A stretch of DNA of 19,713 bases from JBAROU01 sp049642385 (GTDB taxonomy: Bacteria > Chloroflexota > Dehalococcoidia > DSTF01 > RBG-16-68-14), in assembly GCA_049642385.1 (NCBI GenBank), contig JBAROU010000094.1, positions 1 through 19,713 of the forward strand, written 5' to 3'. Under the pieces are notes generated by a model. That model had not been told where the DNA came from and made no database searches. It saw only the letters and a program-made list of their open reading frames with translations. Shown piece after piece: positions 6,102 through 14,024 of the stretch; position 1 is the stretch's first letter; each line of letters starts with the position of its first letter. The translations under genes were made by a program, and so were the position numbers.

Positions 6102-7847
6102 CTAGTCCTCCTCTAGCGTGCTGGTGTCGCCCTCTTCCAGGCCGAGCTCGCGCGCCTTGAGCAAGCGGCGCATGATCTTGCCGGAGCGCGTCTTGGGCAG
6201 GGAGTCGATGAAGTCGATCTCGCGCGGAGCGACGCCGGGGCCGAGCTTCTGGCGCGCGAAGCCGATCAGTTCGCGCCGGAGCTTATCGGTCGGCTCGAAC
6301 CCTTCCTTGAGCGAGACGAACGCCTTCACGATCTCCATCGCTACGGGGTCCGGCTTGCCGATCACGCCCGCTTCGGCGACGGCCGGGTGCTCGATCAGCG
6401 CCGATTCCACCTCGAACGGGCCGACAAGGTGGCCGGCGGTGTTGATCACGTCGTCCGAGCGGCCGACGAACCAGAAGTAGCCCTCTTCGTCCATGCGCGC
6501 GCGGTCGCCCGTGATGTACCAGCCGTTGCGGAAACGCGAGTTGTAGAGCTCCTCGTTGCGCCAGTAGGTGCGGAACATTGAAGGCCAGCCGGGCTTGACG
6601 GCGAGGTCGCCCTCGGTGCCCGGCGACACGATGTTGCCGTCGTCGTCGATGATCCCGGGCTCGACGCCCGGCATTGGCCGCCCCATGGAGCCCGGCTTGA
6701 TGGGCTGCACGGGGTAGTTTGCGATGAGGATCGAGCCGGTCTCCGTCTGCCACCAGTTGTCGTGGAAGGGCAGGCCGAGGTTCTGCTCGCCCCAGATCAC
6801 ACCCTCCGGGTTGAGCGGTTCGCCGACGGACATCGTGTAGCGCAGGCTGGAGAGGTCGAAGCGCTTCGGTATCTGTTCGCCTGCCTTCATGAGCATGCGG
6901 ATGGCCGTCGGCGCGGTGTACCAAACAGTGACTTTGTACTTCTGGATCGTCTCGTACCACTTGCTCGCGGAGAAGCCGCCCTCGTAGATCACCGACGTCA
7001 CGCCGTTGGTGCAGGGCGCGAACATCCCGTACGAGGTGCCGGTTACCCAACCGGGGTCGGCCGTGCACCAGTAGATGTCGTCGTCGTGGAAATCGAGCAC
7101 GTACTTGCCGGTCGCGTAATGGCCGAGGACGGCCTTGTGGACATGAAGCGCGCCCTTCGGCTTGCCCGTCGTGCCAGAGGTGTAGTGCATCACGGCGCCA
7201 TCTTCGGGATCCGTGTTAAGGACCATGAACTCGTCGGACGCGTTGGTCATCAGGTCGTCCCAAGCGAGCTCGTTCTCGCCGACCTCGGGCCGGCCGTCGT
7301 GGCTAGCGATGATAAGGTGCTTGAGAGCGGGCAGCGAGTCGCGGATGGCGTGCACCTTCGCGAGAAGGTTCGGCTGTGTGACGAGAACGACGGCTTCGCT
7401 GTTCTCGAGCCGGTCGCGGATGGCGTCCGGCCCGAAGGCGGAGAAGAGCGGCCCGATAATGCAGCCGGCCTTGAGCGTCCCGAACGCGGCGACGTACAGC
7501 TCGGGGATGCGGTCCATGAACACGAACACGCGGTCGCCCTTGCGGACGCCAAGCTCGACAAGGACGTTGGCGAACTTGTTCGACAAGCGAGTCAAATCGG
7601 CGTAGGTGTAGGTCTCGGCGCGGCCGTCCTTGCCATCCCACAGGAGGCATGGCTTGTCGCCGCGGCCTGCCTTCACATGCCGGTCGAGCGCCTCGTAGCC
7701 GATGTTGAGGCCGCCGCCAGGCAGGCCGTCCAGCTCGTCGATCACGCGCTCGTAGTCGAACGAGGCGCGGACGCGCTCATAGTCGTCCAGATTCGGCCGA
7801 ACGGCGAAGTCATCGGCCTTGGATTTGGCGATAGTCGGGTAGTCCAT
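6102..7847 (-). CDS. acsA: Acetyl-CoA synthetase (AMP-forming), AcsA type
   Basis: This 581-residue enzyme of the ANL superfamily converts acetate, ATP and CoA to acetyl-CoA in the cytoplasm. Motifs in order are YTSGTTGKPKG (222-232), the ATP phosphate loop; CTADPGWVTGTSYG (261-274); DNWWQTETG (363-371), whose tryptophans narrow the acyl pocket for acetate; YFWFVGRSDDVINTAGHLVGP (457-477), the hinge; and PKTRSGKIMRR with the catalytic Lys557. That lysine is the usual target of regulatory acetylation. The length fits the shorter Bacillus-type AcsA rather than the 650-residue Acs. ATG 7847 is chosen because an AAGGAG ribosome binding site precedes it. The longer TTG start at 7910 coincides with the -35 box of a promoter. 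It lies between the membrane glycosyltransferase and the TMEM175 gene. Confidence 0.93.
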   Translation of the reverse strand: MDYPTIAKSKADDFAVRPNLDDYERVRASFDYERVIDELDGLPGGGLNIGYEALDRHVKAGRGDKPCLLWDGKDGRAETYTYADLTRLSNKFANVLVELGVRKGDRVFVFMDRIPELYVAAFGTLKAGCIIGPLFSAFGPDAIRDRLENSEAVVLVTQPNLLAKVHAIRDSLPALKHLIIASHDGRPEVGENELAWDDLMTNASDEFMVLNTDPEDGAVMHYTSGTTGKPKGALHVHKAVLGHYATGKYVLDFHDDDIYWCTADPGWVTGTSYGMFAPCTNGVTSVIYEGGFSASKWYETIQKYKVTVWYTAPTAIRMLMKAGEQIPKRFDLSSLRYTMSVGEPLNPEGVIWGEQNLGLPFHDNWWQTETGSILIANYPVQPIKPGSMGRPMPGVEPGIIDDDGNIVSPGTEGDLAVKPGWPSMFRTYWRNEELYNSRFRNGWYITGDRARMDEEGYFWFVGRSDDVINTAGHLVGPFEVESALIEHPAVAEAGVIGKPDPVAMEIVKAFVSLKEGFEPTDKLRRELIGFARQKLGPGVAPREIDFIDSLPKTRSGKIMRRLLKARELGLEEGDTSTLEED

Positions 7848-7881
7848 GGCAGGCTCCTTCCCCTGAGGCTTCGCGGTAGTG

Positions 7882-7910
7882 AGCTTAGCCAGCGTACGCG
7901 GAGGCGTCAA
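7882..7910 (-). promoter_or_regulatory. Sigma-70-type promoter for acsA
   Basis: On the minus strand TTGACG (7910-7905), a 17-bp spacer and TAAGCT (7887-7882) lie upstream of the acsA ATG. The expected transcription start is near 7875, leaving a leader of about 28 nt with the ribosome binding site. Confidence 0.65.
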
Positions 7911-7922
7911 TAGGTAGGGCGA

Positions 7923-9293
7923 TCATGTGGCAATCGGGCGCAGCAAGGGCGGCCACGGCCTGGCCCGAAACGCCGCTGTCAGCAGGGCGGTCGCGGTGAT
8001 GGCGAACAACGCGACGTTGACCATGGACAGCGCGAGACCGAGGTCAGAGTTCAAGGCAGCCTTCGACATATCGGGATCCGATGGAGCGGCAAAAAACACA
8101 TTCAGGAAGAAGATGGCTGTGAGGGGGAGGAAGAGCAACAGCCAGCGGGGCTGAAGCAAGAGCATCGGTGCCAAAAAGGGGAAGAACGGATAGAGGTAAC
8201 GCTCGTGAGTCGAGAGCGGGAAGAGGTAGAAGACGAACTCCAGCATGGCGCAGGACACGAGTAACCCTACGAGATCGCGGCGCGTGTTCAGATAGCTAAG
8301 CGTCGCGAGCGTCGTCGCTGCCAACAGAAGGAACGACATCCTATCCACGGTGAGGCTGACGGGTCCCAGCGGGATGAGGACATCAGAGGCGCGCAGATCA
8401 TTCAGCTGTTGGCCGGGCCACCACAGGTTCCAAGCGTTTACCGAGATCTGGGTGTCGAATGTTCGGAAGAGCTCTTGATAGACCTCCCAGATGTAGCGTG
8501 CGTTGCCAGTGGCCAGGAAGTATCCGAGTAGGGCGAATGCGCCCACTGCCGCGCCGGCTGCGCCACGCGCGACGCCCCACCAGCCAAAGCGCCAGAACGT
8601 GAAGGCGGCGAGCGCGGGGACGATAACAAGAGGCTGTGGCTTGATGACAAACGCCACCGCCCACAGTGCCCAGGCAGGCCCCACCCGCCCCGTGGCCAGC
8701 GTCAGGATAGCCGCAAGCATGAAAAACGTAATGACGCTCTCCGACTGAGCCCACACGGCCGAGTCATAGATGACGCCGGGCGAGAAGACGTACAGAGCGC
8801 CCGCGGTCAGCCCTAAGGTGTCCTCAGCAGTGACGCCCCCGCGCTCGAGCGTTTGCACCGGCGCCCAACGACGCACGACGCCTACACGATCGGGCAGCAA
8901 GGGAGCGACCCGACGAGTGGCGGCGAAGATGACGAACATCGACAGCAGATCGAAGAGGATCGGGGGAACCTTCATCATGTAGTGTAGGCGCGTCGAGGGG
9001 ATGACAAAATCCGGCGATGTCAGCGCATACACTTGTGCGACGGCCCAAAACACGTAGTGGTAGCCAAGATACGTCTTTGGAGTGATCTGGTCGATGTCGT
9101 CCAGGCCGTATCTCCAGAGATCGCGTCCCCATATCTGCCAGACGGTCGCATCAGCGAGGGGGTGGGGATTCGGCGCAAGATAGGCAGTGTGGGGAAAGAG
9201 GGCGAGCCGAGGCACGAGCGCCAGCAGCGCCAGGCCGGCCAACGCAAGGACTGTAGGGGAGAAGAGCCGACGTAGGCTCCCGAATCGAACCAT
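7923..9293 (-). CDS. GT-C-fold membrane glycosyltransferase (polyprenyl-phosphate-sugar-dependent type)
   Basis: This 456-residue protein has about ten hydrophobic segments. The first outer loop contains an acidic ADATVWQIWGRDL segment, in the place where GT-C enzymes carry their catalytic Asp. The late STHERYLYPFFPFL motif is typical of mannosyl- or arabinosyl-transferase-like GT-C families (GT39, GT83, GT87 relatives). Such enzymes transfer a sugar from a lipid-linked donor on the outer face of the membrane. The acceptor and sugar are not readable. The ATG at 9293 is preferred because GGGAGG lies just upstream; the alternative is a TTG at 9323 without a site. It starts the leftward run and is divergent from the rhodanese gene. 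acsA downstream has its own promoter. Confidence 0.78.
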   Translation of the reverse strand: MVRFGSLRRLFSPTVLALAGLALLALVPRLALFPHTAYLAPNPHPLADATVWQIWGRDLWRYGLDDIDQITPKTYLGYHYVFWAVAQVYALTSPDFVIPSTRLHYMMKVPPILFDLLSMFVIFAATRRVAPLLPDRVGVVRRWAPVQTLERGGVTAEDTLGLTAGALYVFSPGVIYDSAVWAQSESVITFFMLAAILTLATGRVGPAWALWAVAFVIKPQPLVIVPALAAFTFWRFGWWGVARGAAGAAVGAFALLGYFLATGNARYIWEVYQELFRTFDTQISVNAWNLWWPGQQLNDLRASDVLIPLGPVSLTVDRMSFLLLAATTLATLSYLNTRRDLVGLLVSCAMLEFVFYLFPLSTHERYLYPFFPFLAPMLLLQPRWLLLFLPLTAIFFLNVFFAAPSDPDMSKAALNSDLGLALSMVNVALFAITATALLTAAFRARPWPPLLRPIAT

Positions 9294-9322
9294 TCGCCCT
9301 CCCACGGCGCATCGATTGCACA

Positions 9323-9328
9323 AGTATA
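9323..9328 (-). promoter_or_regulatory. Possible -10 element for the membrane glycosyltransferase
   Basis: TATACT on the minus strand sits about 30 bp upstream of the ATG at 9293. No good -35 hexamer is found at 16-18 bp spacing. It faces away from the rhodanese promoter across the 145-bp divergent gap. Confidence 0.35.
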
Positions 9329-9388
9329 CGAGCTTTTGTGGCTATGTTCTCGCCTTCACCGTCGAGCGGATCCACGGCATCTGATAAC

Positions 9389-9418
9389 ATGACATCGTGA
9401 ACCGACACCGTCTACAAT
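9389..9418 (+). promoter_or_regulatory. Promoter for the rhodanese gene
   Basis: ATGACA (9389-9394), an 18-bp spacer and TACAAT (9413-9418) place the start of transcription near 9425. The leader would be only about 14 nt and would consist mostly of the ribosome binding site. Confidence 0.55.
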
Positions 9419-9438
9419 CTCTCCGGAGGTAGCAATTC

Positions 9439-9777
9439 ATGCCTACGAAGAACCCGCAGGAGCCGTTCCAACGCGTCTCTGTTGCCGAGGCGAAGGAGCT
9501 GATCGGCGACGGCGCCCACATCATCGACGTGCGCGAGCCGCACGAGTACCAGAGCGGCCACGTGCCGGGCGCTTCGCTGATCCCGGTAAACTCCGTCTTC
9601 GCTCGTCGCGAGGAGCTGCCCAAGGGCGGGAAGATACTGTTCGTCTGCTCAGTAGGACAGCGCAGCGCCCTCGCTTGCGAGATGGCCGCTGCCGCTGGCC
9701 TGCCTCCTGACTCGCTCTACAACCTCGAGGGCGGCACCGATAGCTGGAGCAAGGCGGGCGAGGCGTTGGAGACGTAA
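9439..9777 (+). CDS. Single-domain rhodanese-like sulfurtransferase
   Basis: This 112-residue protein has IIDVREPHEYQSGHVPGA (28-45), the conserved first half of the rhodanese fold. VCSVGQRSALAC follows, with the active-site Cys70 in a six-residue C-S-V-G-Q-R loop. Lengths near 110 residues are typical of GlpE/PspE-like single-domain enzymes. These pass sulfane sulfur from thiosulfate or persulfides to thiol acceptors. LYNLEGGTDSW near the C-terminus is also typical. CGGAGG (9424-9429) precedes the ATG. It has its own promoter and terminator, so it is monocistronic. It could donate sulfur to the MoaD-like protein elsewhere in the window, but nothing in the layout links them. Confidence 0.9.
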   Translation: MPTKNPQEPFQRVSVAEAKELIGDGAHIIDVREPHEYQSGHVPGASLIPVNSVFARREELPKGGKILFVCSVGQRSALACEMAAAAGLPPDSLYNLEGGTDSWSKAGEALET

Positions 9778-9795
9778 GGAACACGAGGCCCAACC

Positions 9796-9823
9796 CGAAG
9801 GCCAGGCTTTAGCCTGGCCTTCG
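9796..9823 (+). terminator. Intrinsic terminator after the rhodanese gene
   Basis: A perfect 12-bp stem (CGAAGGCCAGGC with its complement) closes a TTTA loop, 18 bp after the stop codon. The following TTGCG is only weakly U-rich. Confidence 0.75.
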
Positions 9824-9853
9824 TTGCGTCCAGCAAGCGTCACGTTGTATCAC
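9824..9853 (+). promoter_or_regulatory. Possible promoter for the aminotransferase operon
   Basis: TTGCGT (9824-9829), an 18-bp spacer and TATCAC (9848-9853) lie directly after the terminator and 25 bp before the ATG at 9879. The match to consensus is moderate. Confidence 0.35.
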
Positions 9854-9878
9854 AAGGTACTCGCCGAGGGAGGTTCCC

Positions 9879-11120
9879 ATGACCGAAGCGCTCGCCATCG
9901 ACGGTGGCACTCCCGTGCGGCGTACGCCGTTCGCCTCATGGCCGGTGCATGACGAGCGCGAGGTGCAGGCGCTGCGCGAGGTAATCGAGAGTGGGAACTG
10001 GGGCGGGTTTCCTTCGCCGAACGAGCGCGCGGCGCGTTTCGCTGAGGCGTTCGCGTCGTACCACACGGCGCGCTTCGGCGTTTGCACCGCCAGCGGCACC
10101 ACCGCGCTCGAGGTGGCGCTCAAAGCGGCGGGCGTGGAGGCGGGCGACGAGGTGATCATGCCAGCGCTGACGTTCGTCGCGACGGCGGCGGCAGCGCTCT
10201 ACATGGGCGCCGTGCCGGTGTTCGTCGACATCGACCCTGAGAGCTGGTGCCTCGATCCAGCCGAAGCGGAGCGAGCCGTCACGGAGCGCACGAAGGCGAT
10301 CCTACCGGTGCACCTCGGCTCGCGCATGGCCGACATGGACGGCATCATGGCGCTCGCGCGAGGGCGCGGCCTGCGCGTGATCGAGGACTGCGCGCACATG
10401 CACGGTGGCTTCTGGCGTGACAAAGGCGCCGGTTCGATCGGCGACCTGGGCTGCTTCAGCTTCCAGTCGACGAAGCTGATGACGTCTGGCGAAGGTGGCA
10501 TCATCATCGCCAACGACGATCAGCTCGCGGCGCGCTGCGGCGCGTACGTCGATTGCGGGCGCGTGCGACCGGGCGGAGAAGCCGCGTCATCGCAGGGCGT
10601 GTTCGGCTGGAACTACCGGATGACCGAGTTCCAGGCGGCGGTACTAGAGGTGCAGCTCGAACGGCTGCCGGAGCAGGTGCGCGTGCGCGAAGCGAACAAG
10701 CAACTGCTCACGGAGCGCCTCGAACAGATCGAGGGCGTCTCCACGCTCCCGCAGGACGAACGCATGACGCAGCCGTCCGGCTATGGGTTTTACTTCCGTT
10801 ACTGTCGAGACGTGTGCGGCGGCAAGTCGCGCAACCGCTTCGTCGGGGCGCTGCGGCACGAGGGCATCCCGTGCTACGGCGACTTCTACTCGCCGGTGTA
10901 CAAGGACACGCTCTTCGCCTGGCGCGACACGAACGTTCAGGCCGATTACAGTAACGTCCACTGCCCCATCGCCGAGCGCGTCGCGGAGCAGGAGAGCGTC
11001 TGGCTCCCGCACGAGCTGTTCCTGGGCACAACGCAGGACGTAATCGACATCGCGACGGCGGTGGAGAAGGTGACGGGGGCGTTCAGGGCAAGTGGCGCCC
11101 GAAATGCTGATGCCCAATGA
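9879..11120 (+). CDS. DegT/DnrJ/EryC1/StrS-family PLP aminotransferase
   Basis: This 413-residue protein has the family landmarks: TASGTTALEVAL (70-81), which binds the cofactor phosphate; DEVIMPALTFVATAAA (90-105); VIEDCAHMHG (167-176), where Asp170 contacts the pyridine nitrogen; and SFQSTKLMTSGEGG (194-207) with the Schiff-base Lys199. FGWNYRMTEFQAAV follows, as is usual. These enzymes add an amino group to nucleotide keto-sugars, keto-cyclitols or related precursors, with Glu or Gln as donor. No nucleotide-sugar dehydratase is nearby, so the substrate is unknown. GGGAGG (9868-9873) fixes the start. The stop overlaps the next gene by 4 bp (ATGA), so the aminotransferase and the ceramidase-like hydrolase are coupled. 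Confidence 0.88.
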   Translation: MTEALAIDGGTPVRRTPFASWPVHDEREVQALREVIESGNWGGFPSPNERAARFAEAFASYHTARFGVCTASGTTALEVALKAAGVEAGDEVIMPALTFVATAAAALYMGAVPVFVDIDPESWCLDPAEAERAVTERTKAILPVHLGSRMADMDGIMALARGRGLRVIEDCAHMHGGFWRDKGAGSIGDLGCFSFQSTKLMTSGEGGIIIANDDQLAARCGAYVDCGRVRPGGEAASSQGVFGWNYRMTEFQAAVLEVQLERLPEQVRVREANKQLLTERLEQIEGVSTLPQDERMTQPSGYGFYFRYCRDVCGGKSRNRFVGALRHEGIPCYGDFYSPVYKDTLFAWRDTNVQADYSNVHCPIAERVAEQESVWLPHELFLGTTQDVIDIATAVEKVTGAFRASGARNADAQ

Positions 11121-12451
11121 CCCTTAGCGCCGGCATCGCTGCGGCGATCATCACGCCGCCCGTGGGGACGGCCATGGAGGGCTACTCCGCGCGCGCGGAC
11201 GTGTCGCAAGGGGTGCACGACGACCTGCACGCCCGCGCGCTCGTGCTGGACGACGGCAGCACCACCGTCGCGCTCGTCTCGTGCGACCTGCTGGGCGTCG
11301 ACCGGCGGCTTGTCGCCGAGGCGCGCACGCTGGCGGCGGATGCGACGGGCATCGAGCCGTCGAACATCCTTGTCGCTGCGACGCACACGCATCAAGGCCC
11401 CATCGGGCTGCGCCGCGATGCGGACGAATCGCTCGTTCACATCACGGCTCGTCACATCGCGGGCGCTATCGCAACGGCCTATCGCACGCGGCGCCCGGCG
11501 GTGCTTAAGGTTGGTCGGACGGATGTCGATTCGGTTGCGCAAAACCGGCGCGACCCGGCCTGGCCGATCGATAGCTCGCTCACGGTGCTGCTGCTGGACG
11601 ATCCGGACCCGCTGCGGCCGCCCATCGCAGCGCTGGTGAACTTCGCCTGCCACCCGACGGTGCTCTACCACACGAACCTGCTCCTCTCGGCGGACTACCC
11701 CGGCGCCGCGGTGCGCACGATCGAGCGGGTGTTCCCCGGCCTGGGTGCGCTGTTCTTCAACGGCGCGTGCGGCAACGTGAACCCGGCGTGGATCGCGCAG
11801 GAGTTCGCGGAGACGGAGCGCGTCGGCGCGATCGTCGGCGCGGCGGCGGCGCGTCTGATCGGCGAGCTCCGACCGCTCGGCACGGGGCAGCGCGCGCACA
11901 ACATCCGCTGGGACGAACATCTCGAGCAGCCGGTGACGGCGGGCGAGATTGTTGAGAACGTGCGCCTGCGCGCAGCCAGCCGCCGCGTCGACCTGCCGGT
12001 GAAGTCCTTCCTGTCGGAAGAGGAGTACGGCGCGTCGCTGCGGGAGCTGGAGGCGCGCCTCGCGGACGCATCGGGCGATGAGCGGCGGCGCGTGATGGCG
12101 CAGGTGACGCGCCTGCGCACCGAAGTTGGTGTGGCGGCTGGCTTCGCCGGCCAGGAGGGGCGCCTGCTCCACCCGGAGCTGATGGCCGTGTCGTTCGGGC
12201 CGGAGCTGGCGCTGCTCGGTCTGCCGGGCGAGTGGTTCGTCGAAACGGTTGCCGACATTCGTGCGCAGGTGGGGCTGCACCACCTGCCGGTCGCTTGCTA
12301 CGCGAACCACTACATCGGCTACGTGGTGCCCGCGCCCGCGTACGATGAGGGCGGCTACGAACCCGGCGTGACCTTCCTTGCGCCGGAGGCGGAGGCGATC
12401 GCTAAGAACGAGGCGATCGCGCTCGTGCGGGAGGTGGTGGGTAGTGCGTGA
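11117..12451 (+). CDS. Neutral/alkaline non-lysosomal ceramidase N-terminal-like hydrolase
   Basis: This 444-residue protein matches the catalytic domain of neutral ceramidases. The N-terminus has AAAIITPPVGTAMEGY. Probable zinc ligands are His90 and His92 in ATHTHQGP and His179 in NFACHPTVL. SADYPGAA (191-198) and NGACGNVNP (215-223) are also characteristic. Neutral ceramidases cleave the amide of ceramide. Bacterial proteins of this domain alone, without the C-terminal Ig-like domain, are common and mostly uncharacterised, and may act on other amides. No signal peptide is visible, so it is probably cytoplasmic. It overlaps the aminotransferase by 4 bp at its start and the HNH gene by 8 bp at its end. 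Confidence 0.82.
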   Translation: MTLSAGIAAAIITPPVGTAMEGYSARADVSQGVHDDLHARALVLDDGSTTVALVSCDLLGVDRRLVAEARTLAADATGIEPSNILVAATHTHQGPIGLRRDADESLVHITARHIAGAIATAYRTRRPAVLKVGRTDVDSVAQNRRDPAWPIDSSLTVLLLDDPDPLRPPIAALVNFACHPTVLYHTNLLLSADYPGAAVRTIERVFPGLGALFFNGACGNVNPAWIAQEFAETERVGAIVGAAAARLIGELRPLGTGQRAHNIRWDEHLEQPVTAGEIVENVRLRAASRRVDLPVKSFLSEEEYGASLRELEARLADASGDERRRVMAQVTRLRTEVGVAAGFAGQEGRLLHPELMAVSFGPELALLGLPGEWFVETVADIRAQVGLHHLPVACYANHYIGYVVPAPAYDEGGYEPGVTFLAPEAEAIAKNEAIALVREVVGSA

Positions 12452-13127
12452 TGAGATACTCACGTACTGGGACATGTGCGCTCGCGAAAAGGGTTCGCTT
12501 CAACGGGGAATGTATTTTCGTGAGCCTCCGGCGGTGAGCGTTGTTCTAATGTCGAGAAGGTCAGGCGCTCCGTATACCGACAGACTTTCTGAGGATGGGA
12601 CCGAGTTGGAGTATGAGGGGCACGACGTTCGCAAGGAAGGCCGACTGGATCCCAAAGCAGTCGATCAGGCACTCCGCTTACCCAATGGCGTGCTATCTGA
12701 AAACGGGCTCTTCGATGACGCCGTTCGGCGCTTCAAAGGGGGAGAATTGCCACCATCGAAAGTTCGAGTGTACGAGAAGCTTCGACCGGGCATTTGGTCT
12801 GACAAGGGGCTGTTCGACCTGCTTGATTGCGCCTACGTCAATGCTGGTGGCCGCAATGTGCTTCGGTTCAGGATGCGCCTATCTCCGGAGGTAGACACGG
12901 AACGAGCGGCGGTGCAGGACATCCCTCAGACTCGGATCATTCCGGCTTGGGTGAAGCAGGAAGTGTACAAGCGGGATAAGGGTCGCTGCGTGATCTGCGC
13001 TGCGGATGATCACCTCCATTTCGATCATGATCTGCCATATTCTCGCGGAGGGACGAGTGTCCTGCCAGAGAACGTACGGCTCCTTTGCGCCCGCCACAAC
13101 CTTCAGAAGGGCGCTCGAATAGAGTAG
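12444..13127 (+). CDS. HNH endonuclease with an uncharacterised N-terminal domain (possible modification-dependent nuclease)
   Basis: This 227-residue protein ends in a clear HNH domain (about 169-221): KRDKGRCVIC with Cys182 and Cys185, HFDHDLPYSRGG with the catalytic His195, then ENVRLLCARHN with Asn210, Cys215 and His218. The first 165 residues hold YEGHD (57-61) and VRVYEKLRPGIWSDKGLFDLLD (107-128), which remind me of SRA-like recognition modules found ahead of HNH domains in McrA-type enzymes that cut modified DNA. That link is from memory and tentative. The GTG at 12444 is chosen for the GGAGGTGG site just upstream, giving an 8-bp overlap with the hydrolase gene. The gene is visibly more A/T-rich and less codon-biased than its neighbours, suggesting transfer. 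No methyltransferase is adjacent. Confidence 0.8.
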   Translation: MRDEILTYWDMCAREKGSLQRGMYFREPPAVSVVLMSRRSGAPYTDRLSEDGTELEYEGHDVRKEGRLDPKAVDQALRLPNGVLSENGLFDDAVRRFKGGELPPSKVRVYEKLRPGIWSDKGLFDLLDCAYVNAGGRNVLRFRMRLSPEVDTERAAVQDIPQTRIIPAWVKQEVYKRDKGRCVICAADDHLHFDHDLPYSRGGTSVLPENVRLLCARHNLQKGARIE

Positions 13128-13150
13128 AGGATCGCAGAGACGAGGAGATC

Positions 13151-13981
13151 ATGACCAAGCCTGCGACCAACCCCAAGCACATCCTCGTGTTCGAGGCGCA
13201 CGGCGACGATATGGAGTTCGCCGCCGGCGGTACGATCGCGAAGTTCGCCGACCGCGGCCACAAGGTGACGCTCGTCGTCGCGACCGACAACGACAAGGGA
13301 TCGTTCGAGCTGACGGCAGAGCAGTTGCGCGCGGCGCGTGACCGCGAGATCCAGACAGCGGCGCGCGTGCTCGGCATCGAGCGGATGATCTGCCTTGGCT
13401 ACTCTGACGGCGAGCTGCAAGAACAGGCGCCGCCGCACGTCCTGCGCGGCGCGTTGATGCGCATCGTGCGCGAGGCGAAGCCAGACATCGTCTTTACTTG
13501 GGATCCCTTCGCGCCCTACGAAGGCCACCCCGACCATCGTGCCGTCGCGGTCGCGGCGAACGAGGCGACCTCGTTCGCGCACTTCCCGTTGTACTATCCC
13601 GAGCAGATCGCGGATGGCCTCGAGCCGCACTACGTGGGCGAGCAGTGGTTCTTCGCCAAGTCGCCGCGTGACCAGAACACGTACGTAGATATCACCGACT
13701 ACGTCGACAAGAAGGTCGAGGCGCTGTGCATGCACGAGAGCCAGATGGTGCTCACCGTCCAGGACATGCAGATCGCGCTGCGAGCGTCTGACGTGGACGT
13801 GCCGTGGCTGGCGCAGGCAGATCCACACGACTACCGCGCGATCATCGAGCGAGGTCAGCGCGCCGTAGCGAGGGCCGTCGGGCGGCGTGCCGGCTTCGAG
13901 TACGCGGAGGGCTTTCGGCGCACGCGCTTCGGAGGCGTGCTGCGCTTCGCGGAAGGCCAGGAGCCCGAGGAGGACGTCTGA
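13151..13981 (+). CDS. PIG-L/LmbE-family N-acetylglucosaminyl deacetylase-like protein
   Basis: This 276-residue protein has the zinc-binding motifs of PIG-L deacetylases: EAHGDDMEF (15-23), corresponding to the usual AHPDDE, and GHPDHRAV (125-132) with His126 and His129. Family members remove N-acetyl groups from GlcNAc-containing substrates such as GlcNAc-inositol, GlcNAc-malate and lincomycin or antibiotic intermediates. The Gly in place of Pro and Met in place of the first Glu are small variations. The ATG at 13151 follows GAGGAG 6 nt upstream; a longer TTG start at 13085 overlaps the HNH gene. It lies 23 bp after the HNH gene and closes the run that starts with the aminotransferase. The substrate is not known. 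Confidence 0.87.
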   Translation: MTKPATNPKHILVFEAHGDDMEFAAGGTIAKFADRGHKVTLVVATDNDKGSFELTAEQLRAARDREIQTAARVLGIERMICLGYSDGELQEQAPPHVLRGALMRIVREAKPDIVFTWDPFAPYEGHPDHRAVAVAANEATSFAHFPLYYPEQIADGLEPHYVGEQWFFAKSPRDQNTYVDITDYVDKKVEALCMHESQMVLTVQDMQIALRASDVDVPWLAQADPHDYRAIIERGQRAVARAVGRRAGFEYAEGFRRTRFGGVLRFAEGQEPEEDV

Positions 13982-13984
13982 GGC

Positions 13985-14013
13985 TTGTCCGTCCCCGGCG
14001 GTTCTGCTACTGT
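13985..14013 (+). promoter_or_regulatory. Promoter for the solitary 5S rRNA gene
   Basis: TTGTCC (13985-13990), a 17-bp spacer and TACTGT (14008-14013) end 11 bp before the 5S gene. The -35 box starts 3 bp after the PIG-L stop codon. Confidence 0.5.
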
Positions 14014-14024
14014 ATTTGCGATAG

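Noticed and set aside
6762..7913. 383-codon open frame on the + strand
   Set aside because: Antisense to acsA, which has all catalytic motifs of its family.
9439..9777. Functional link between the rhodanese and the MoaD-like protein as a sulfur relay
   Set aside because: Separate transcription units almost 9 kb apart with no shared regulatory site; chemically plausible but unsupported here.
10946..12475. 509-codon open frame on the - strand
   Set aside because: Antisense to the ceramidase-like gene, Arg/His/Val-rich without motifs; a shadow frame.
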